From the NCBI GenBank assembly GCA_002346645.1, contig DEAD01000016.1:85456-149455 (forward strand): 64,000 bases of DNA. Direction: 5' to 3'. The stretch comes from Dehalococcoidia bacterium UBA2991. GTDB lineage: Bacteria; Chloroflexota; Dehalococcoidia; Tepidiformales; Tepidiformaceae. Under the pieces are notes generated by a model. The model was not told the DNA's origin, made no database searches, and saw only the letters and a list, made by a program, of their open reading frames with translations. Below, one piece after another: positions 59,486-64,000 of the stretch. Positions within the stretch are counted from its first letter, which is position 1. The number at the start of each line of letters is the position of its first letter. The position numbers and the translations under genes were made by a program.

Positions 59486-60445
59486 TTGGCAGCGTGTATT
59501 TTGAGAACAGTGAAATCTATCGTTTTCCCTTCCATTCTGCTTGTTATTGTTGCATTGCTTATAACCGGTCTGATGACTGGAGCTATAGGGGCAGCATTTG
59601 CTGGTAAGGATCATGGTTATTTACCGACACCTGAAGTTCATCTTCCTGCTCAGCAAATTATTGGCACTCTCACTCTCACTGAGTCTCATGACGGGCATGG
59701 AGAGTCACACGCTGTGTTACCTAGTGGATCATTTGTTTTTACGAACACTATCCTTTCCGCATTAATAGCATCTGTGCTGCTGATGGTGTTGTTCTTTTTT
59801 AGTACGAGAAAGATGAAGCTAGTGCCTACTGGAATGCAGAATTTCATGGAATGGATCGTAGAGTCCTTGTTTAATTTCTGTGAAAACGTGGCTGGAAAAG
59901 CAAATGCCAGGAAATTTTTTCCTGTGATAGGAACTATTTTTCTCTTTGTGAGTTTCAACGCTTGGTTGGGCTTAGTTCCTATATATCAGAGCTTTGGATA
60001 TATTGAAGGAGATCATATTGCTAGGCACTTCTTTAGACCTGCCGGTACTGATGTTAATATGCCTCTGGCAATTGCTATTGTCTCCTTCTTTTTTGTTGAA
60101 TTTTGGGGACTGCGTACTTTAGGGTGGGGTTATCTCACTAAGTTTTTCAAGTTTGATAATTTGCTTAAAGGTAAGGTTTTCCAAGGTTTTGTTGATCTTT
60201 TTGTTGGAATGCTTGAATTGCTTTCAGAGTTTGTACGTGTTGTGAGTTTCACTTTCAGGTTGTTTGGAAATATGTTGGCTGGCGAAGTGTTACTGCTCGT
60301 CGCAGCCTTCTTGGTTCCTTTTATTTTCTCAATTCCTTTCTACGGATTAGAGGTTTTGGTTGGGTTTGTTCAGGGACTAATATTTGCTGGTTTAACTTTG
60401 GTCTTTGCAGTTTTGGCAGTTACTCCTCATGCAGAGGAACATTAA
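59486..60445 (+). CDS. atpB: ATP synthase subunit a
   Basis: 319 residues from TTG 59486 (TTG 59501 is an alternative). Fo a subunit: LVPTGMQNFMEWIVESLFNFCENVAGKANARKFFPVIGTIFLFV in parts, GLVPIYQSFGYIEGDHIARHFFRPAGTDVNMPLAIAIVSFFFVEFWG in parts, and the key Arg in SFTFRLFGNMLAGEVLL. The N-terminal 95 residues contain an outside loop rich in His and Asp (ESHDGHGESHAVLP), longer than in many bacteria. Forms the proton channel with the c-ring. Confidence 0.92.
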   Translation: MAACILRTVKSIVFPSILLVIVALLITGLMTGAIGAAFAGKDHGYLPTPEVHLPAQQIIGTLTLTESHDGHGESHAVLPSGSFVFTNTILSALIASVLLMVLFFFSTRKMKLVPTGMQNFMEWIVESLFNFCENVAGKANARKFFPVIGTIFLFVSFNAWLGLVPIYQSFGYIEGDHIARHFFRPAGTDVNMPLAIAIVSFFFVEFWGLRTLGWGYLTKFFKFDNLLKGKVFQGFVDLFVGMLELLSEFVRVVSFTFRLFGNMLAGEVLLLVAAFLVPFIFSIPFYGLEVLVGFVQGLIFAGLTLVFAVLAVTPHAEEH

Positions 60446-60471
60446 ATAAGTATAGAGAAGGAGTTAAAGAT

Positions 60472-60567
60472 ATGGATGCTTTAGGGGTTATCATCTCGTT
60501 TGCTATTTTTGGCGTATTAGCTGCCGGGGTTGGTGGAATATTCGCGATTTATACGAAACAAGATTAG
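60472..60567 (+). CDS. 31-residue membrane peptide in atp operon
   Basis: ATG 60472 with GAAGGAG upstream, reading MDALGVIISFAIFGVLAAGVG then GIFAIYTKQD, TAG 60567. One hydrophobic helix. It lies between atpB and atpE, in the same strand, with a good ribosome site. No known family; too short to be found by usual cutoffs. Confidence 0.6.
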   Translation: MDALGVIISFAIFGVLAAGVGGIFAIYTKQD

Positions 60568-60661
60568 AGATGCACTATATATCATAAGAAACCATTACTA
60601 ATTACTTTATAAAATAGATGGTTGTCTAATTTATCACTTTAATTTTCAATAGGAGGAAAAC

Positions 60662-60901
60662 GTGGAAGCTTTAACAGAAGGTGCGGCTAAATTATTAGGA
60701 GCTGGTATCGCTATAGGAATGGGTTTGATTGGACCAGGTATTGGAATTGGTATTTTGGGTGCAGCAGCAATGAATGCTATCGGTCGTAACCCAGAGGCAC
60801 GTGGAGCTATTTTAACGAATATGATACTTGCTATAGCATTCGCGGAAGCTCTAGGTATTTATGCACTTATCGTGGCAGTTATATTAGCGTTGGTAGCTTA
60901 G
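60662..60901 (+). CDS. atpE: ATP synthase subunit c
   Basis: 79 residues from GTG 60662 with AGGAGG upstream. Hairpin of two helices: ALTEGAAKLLGAGIAIGMGLIGPGIGIGILGAAAMNAIGRNPEA in parts (loop RNPEA), second helix with proton-binding Glu in IAFAEALGIYAL (about 59-70). There is no Na+-binding Gln/Ser pattern that I can identify, so H+ is assumed. Confidence 0.93.
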   Translation: MEALTEGAAKLLGAGIAIGMGLIGPGIGIGILGAAAMNAIGRNPEARGAILTNMILAIAFAEALGIYALIVAVILALVA

Positions 60902-60926
60902 TATAGCTATCAGGTAGGAGATCTGT

Positions 60927-61424
60927 ATGGAATCATTAGGCTTTCATTGGCCTAGTTTGATTGTTTATCTCGTTAACTTCTTGATTGTACTTGGCGTACT
61001 TTACAGGATGGGGTATAAACCTATCCTGCGAATGCTTGATGAGAGGTCTAAACGTATAGAAAGCAGCTTAGCTGCTGCTGAGAAAGCTAGTAAGGAATCA
61101 GCGGACTCTCAAGATCGTATAAAACAAGAACTTAATGAGGCTCGACAAGAAGGCCAAAAATTAATGGCGCAAGCTAAAGAAATAGCTGATCGCTATCGCG
61201 ATGAAGAAATGGAGAAAATTAAGCTTGAGATCCAGGCACTGGCAGAGAAAGCACATCAAGATATTGAACATGAACGGCAGGTTGCTTTAGCGGGCTTAAA
61301 GGAACAGTTTGCAGATCTTGTTCTTATGGCTGCTGGTCAGGTAGTGGATCGGTCTTTAGATCCAAGTGTTCATAAGGATTTGATTGAAAAAGCTATTTCT
61401 CAGAGCTCTAAATTCAAAAACTAG
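60927..61424 (+). CDS. atpF: ATP synthase subunit b
   Basis: 165 residues. One N-terminal helix (WPSLIVYLVNFLIVLGVLYRMGYKPIL), then a long charged coiled coil (LDERSKRIESSLAAAEKASKESADSQDRIKQELNEARQEGQKLMAQA in parts). Stator stalk linking a and delta. Confidence 0.9.
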   Translation: MESLGFHWPSLIVYLVNFLIVLGVLYRMGYKPILRMLDERSKRIESSLAAAEKASKESADSQDRIKQELNEARQEGQKLMAQAKEIADRYRDEEMEKIKLEIQALAEKAHQDIEHERQVALAGLKEQFADLVLMAAGQVVDRSLDPSVHKDLIEKAISQSSKFKN

Positions 61425-61435
61425 GGGGTTAAGTA

Positions 61436-61978
61436 ATGGCGCGTAGGCCAACTGGCAAGAGATATGCTCGTGCTCTTTTTGACTTGGCTGTTGATAACAA
61501 CAGTATTGAAGAATGGACGGGTGTACTAGTTGATATTGTTGCTGTCTTGGATGAAGAGAACAGTTCTCGTTCTGACTCACTGTTTGAGCTTTCGTCATCC
61601 AAACAGAAATCTATATTCCTGCCTGCTGTTAATGAATTACACCAAATTCTGCAGAACCTTATCGCGCTGTTGATAGCGCGATCATCCCTCGCATTACTAC
61701 CAAGTATTGCTGGTGAGTTTAAGGATCTTGCAGACAAGCATTACGGAAGGGAGAGAGGCGTTGTCTACACAGCTGTGGACTTGGAACCGCCAGCTCTCGA
61801 CCGTTTAAAAAAGATTCTGGAACAATCCTTTGGAAAATCAATTCTTTTGGAAAATCAAGTGGATGAGTCAATTGTAGGGGGAATATTGGTTCAGATAGGG
61901 GATACGGTTTTAGATGGTACAACTGCTAGCAGATTGTCTTCGTTGAGAAATTCGTTGATGGAAAATACTGCTAGATAA
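61436..61978 (+). CDS. atpH: ATP synthase subunit delta
   Basis: 180 residues. KRYARALFDLAVDNNSIEEWTGVLVDI at the N-terminus, VYTAVDLEPPALDRLKKILEQSFGKSILLENQVDESIVGGILVQIGDTVLDGTTASRLSSLR in parts at the C-terminus (the OSCP signature VDxSIxGGxxxxIGDxxxDGS). Connects stator to F1. Confidence 0.9.
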   Translation: MARRPTGKRYARALFDLAVDNNSIEEWTGVLVDIVAVLDEENSSRSDSLFELSSSKQKSIFLPAVNELHQILQNLIALLIARSSLALLPSIAGEFKDLADKHYGRERGVVYTAVDLEPPALDRLKKILEQSFGKSILLENQVDESIVGGILVQIGDTVLDGTTASRLSSLRNSLMENTAR

Positions 61979-62007
61979 AATTGAGTTAATAGAATTCGGA
62001 GGTTTAC

Positions 62008-63519
62008 ATGGCATCTAGAGGGGAAGATATAGCATCAGTTCTTAAACGTCAGATACAGGAGTTTTCTGGCGAAATTACAATGTCTGAGGTAGGAGTGGTC
62101 ATAGAGGTTGGTGATGGAATCGCTAGGATTCATGGACTGGCTGGTTGTCGATACAACGAACTATTACAGTTCCCTAATGATATTATTGGCCTTGCTCTAA
62201 ACCTAGAGGAAGACAGTATTAGTGCTGTTCTACTGGGTGATGATTCTTTAGTTAAAGAAGGAGACCAAGTTAAAGCAACCGGTCGAATAGTAGAGGTTCC
62301 TGTTGGTGTTGGGCTGCTTGGTAGAGTAGTGGATCCACTGGGTAGACCTCTAGACGGCAAAGGCCCTGTTCAATCGAGTGCTCAAAGGCCAGTAGAAAAA
62401 GTTGCTCCCAACGTGGTGACTCGAAAGTCAGTTAGTACTCCTGTTCAAACTGGAATTAAGTCAATTGACGGAATGATTCCTATTGGACGTGGTCAGAGAG
62501 AACTAATCATTGGTGATAGATCAACAGGTAAGACTGCCATTGCAGTTGACACAATCATCAACCAGAAAGATGGTGACTTAGTCTGTATTTATGTGGCTAT
62601 TGGTCAAAAAGTTGGTAAAGTAGCCCAAATCAGGACTGTTTTGGAAGAAAGTGGTGCCTTAGATCATACGATTATTGTAGCTGCTAACGCGTCAGATCCT
62701 GCCCCGCTTCAATTCTTAGCTCCTTATTCAGGTTGTGCTATAGGTGAGGAGTTTATGGCTGATGGAAAAGATGCATTAATTATCTACGATGATTTGACTA
62801 AGCACGCGTGGGCTTATCGACAGCTATCGCTTCTTCTGCGAAGACCACCGGGTCGAGAGGCTTACCCTGGTGATGTTTTCTATTTGCACAGTAGGCTTTT
62901 GGAACGTGCAGCTAGGCTGGATGAAAATAATGGAGGAGGCTCTTTGACTGCTTTACCTGTTTTGGAAACTCAGGCAGGAGATGTTTCGGCTTATGTACCC
63001 ACGAATGTTATTTCTATCACAGATGGCCAGATTTATTTGGAAGCAGATATGTTTAATAGTGGTATTAGACCGGCAGTTAATGCAGGTTTGTCTGTTTCAA
63101 GAGTAGGAGGAGCGGCTCAAACAAAGGCTATGAAAAAAGTTGCTGGCAGATTGCGGTTAGAGTTGGCTCAGTATAGAGAACTTGCAAGTTTTGCCCAGTT
63201 TGGGACCTCAGATCTTGATGCTGTTACTAGGGCTCAATTAGAGCGTGGCCAGAGAATCATAGAGGTACTTAAGCAAGATCAATATGCCCCTGCCTCATTA
63301 GCTGAACAGGTGATGATTATGTATGGCATCACCAATGGGCACTTGGATGACGTTCCTGTGGAAAAAATCAAGACATTTGAATCTGCATTTCTAGAATATG
63401 TTAAAACAAGTGCACCCGATATTGCTAAGGGAATAACTGAGACGAAGGACATAACAGATGAAATAGCCAATAAGTTAAACACTGCGTTGGGTGATTTCAA
63501 ATCAATGGCCTCTTTTTAA
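62008..63519 (+). CDS. atpA: ATP synthase subunit alpha
   Basis: 503 residues. Beta-barrel domain, Walker A-like GDRSTGKTAIAVDTIINQ (about 170-187), LVCIYVAIGQKVGKVAQI, DDLTKHAWAYRQLSLLLRRPPGREAYPGDVFYLHSRLLERAA in parts (signature PxRxAYPGDVFYLHSRLLERA), SISDGQ-type SITDGQIYLEADMFNSGIRPAVNAGLSVSRVGGAAQ in parts, and the C-terminal bundle. Full length. Confidence 0.96.
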   Translation: MASRGEDIASVLKRQIQEFSGEITMSEVGVVIEVGDGIARIHGLAGCRYNELLQFPNDIIGLALNLEEDSISAVLLGDDSLVKEGDQVKATGRIVEVPVGVGLLGRVVDPLGRPLDGKGPVQSSAQRPVEKVAPNVVTRKSVSTPVQTGIKSIDGMIPIGRGQRELIIGDRSTGKTAIAVDTIINQKDGDLVCIYVAIGQKVGKVAQIRTVLEESGALDHTIIVAANASDPAPLQFLAPYSGCAIGEEFMADGKDALIIYDDLTKHAWAYRQLSLLLRRPPGREAYPGDVFYLHSRLLERAARLDENNGGGSLTALPVLETQAGDVSAYVPTNVISITDGQIYLEADMFNSGIRPAVNAGLSVSRVGGAAQTKAMKKVAGRLRLELAQYRELASFAQFGTSDLDAVTRAQLERGQRIIEVLKQDQYAPASLAEQVMIMYGITNGHLDDVPVEKIKTFESAFLEYVKTSAPDIAKGITETKDITDEIANKLNTALGDFKSMASF

Positions 63520-63554
63520 GAAGACAATCAGAATGAGAACTGTAGGACATAATA

Positions 63555-64000
63555 GTGGCAATAGTAACTAATGTACGAACAATAAAGAGAAGAATTCGTA
63601 GTGTTCAGAACACTGCGAAAATAACCAAAGCTATGCAGATGGTAGCTGCATCCAAGATGCGGAAGGCACAGCAACAAGTGATTGCCTCTAGACCATATGC
63701 TGTAAAGTTGTCTGAAATACTTGCAGATATAAAGGCTACGTTAGATGATGAAGACCTGCAAAATCCATTGCTCGTAACTAGACCAGTCAAGTCAGTGATG
63801 GTAATTCACATTACCCCTGACAGAGGTTTGTGTGGTGGGTTGAACTCGAATCTAAATAAAAGTGCGGGGAGTTTTGTTTTAGCTCAAGATGATCCTGTTT
63901 CTATAATTACTGTGGGTAAAAAAGGTAGAGACTTTATGGTCCGGTCAGGTGCTTCGGTTTTAGCAGAATTTACTGGAATTGGTGATCAGCCAAGTTATGA
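63555..64000 (+). CDS. atpG: ATP synthase subunit gamma, partial (runs off right edge)
   Basis: GTG 63555, open to the window end (148 residues seen). VRTIKRRIRSVQNTAKITKAMQMVAASKMRKAQQ in parts is the gamma N-terminal coiled coil, and VIHITPDRGLCGGLNSNL the conserved TxDRGLCGGxN motif. Central shaft of F1. Confidence 0.93.
   Translation, partial: MAIVTNVRTIKRRIRSVQNTAKITKAMQMVAASKMRKAQQQVIASRPYAVKLSEILADIKATLDDEDLQNPLLVTRPVKSVMVIHITPDRGLCGGLNSNLNKSAGSFVLAQDDPVSIITVGKKGRDFMVRSGASVLAEFTGIGDQPSY

Noticed and set aside
57577..64000. Genomic island integrated at tRNA-Glu
   Set aside because: No integrase, repeat of the tRNA end or phage/plasmid gene is seen, and the genes are housekeeping; an island ending beyond the window cannot be excluded.
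1..64000. CRISPR arrays, transposases, prophage genes, 16S/23S rRNA
   Set aside because: Looked for on both strands by eye; no regularly spaced repeats, no transposase-like or phage-like proteins, no rRNA segments seen.

Overview
The window looks like one contig from an uncultured bacterium of the phylum Chloroflexota, probably a marine Dehalococcoidia/SAR202-type lineage. This is inferred from protein style: an S-layer-like protein with Ig-like repeats and a Trp-rich C-terminal module, a secreted protein with the 'WxRVxDGTLFLSxRPEGG' type N-terminal region, a zinc-ribbon CxxC protein, a moxR/DUF58/transglutaminase operon, and many CoA and catabolic enzymes. No 16S rRNA gene is present, so the placement is not proven.

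Layout. 1-3.9 kb: cell-surface proteins, an operator-like palindrome and a long structured leader. 3.9-7.1 kb: trehalose synthesis (otsA-otsB), a small Arg-rich protein and a family 5 uracil-DNA glycosylase. 7.1-9.9 kb (minus): dnaJ-prmA-rsmE. 9.9-14.2 kb: DinB protein, tungsten aldehyde oxidoreductase, rhomboid protease, kinase-like protein. 14.2-17.8 kb: pstC-pstA-pstB-phoU behind a PHO-box-like repeat. 17.9-25 kb: rplK-rplA (plus) and rplJ-rplL (minus), separated by an AhpD-like gene, acyl-CoA ligase, enoyl-CoA hydratase, DinB protein and hydrolase. 25-36.5 kb: housekeeping and metabolic genes, including mnmA, purH behind a ZTP riboswitch, tRNA-Ser and ychF. 36.5-41 kb (minus): moxR-DUF58-transglutaminase. 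41-45 kb: acyl-CoA dehydrogenase, then a SAM riboswitch controlling a threonine-synthase-like enzyme, a NIL-domain protein and a MoaD-like sulfur carrier. 45-56 kb: a catabolic accessory region (TPP enzyme, SDR, aldolase, thiolase plus DUF35, DtxR regulator, paired ferritin-like proteins). 57.5 kb: tRNA-Glu. 57.6 kb to the end: a clearly AT-richer segment with pyrF, a bifunctional-nuclease-family gene and the F1Fo ATP synthase operon, cut by the window end inside atpG.

The strongest unusual signals are: (1) two AhpD/carboxymuconolactone-decarboxylase-like genes (19217-19780 plus; 47386-47895 minus), each open across a single in-frame TGA placed exactly at the second cysteine of the CxxC motif, each followed at nearly the same distance by a 7-bp hairpin. 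They are very probably selenoproteins (CxxU) and would be called as broken fragments by ordinary gene finding. (2) A SAM-riboswitch-controlled sulfur-carrier operon that may make homocysteine/methionine rather than threonine. (3) A diiron ferritin-like protein followed directly by a paralog that has lost most iron ligands. (4) An abrupt base-composition break exactly at the tRNA-Glu gene, which may be a genome seam or an assembly chimera.

All calls were made by reading the sequence; no database search or structure calculation was run.
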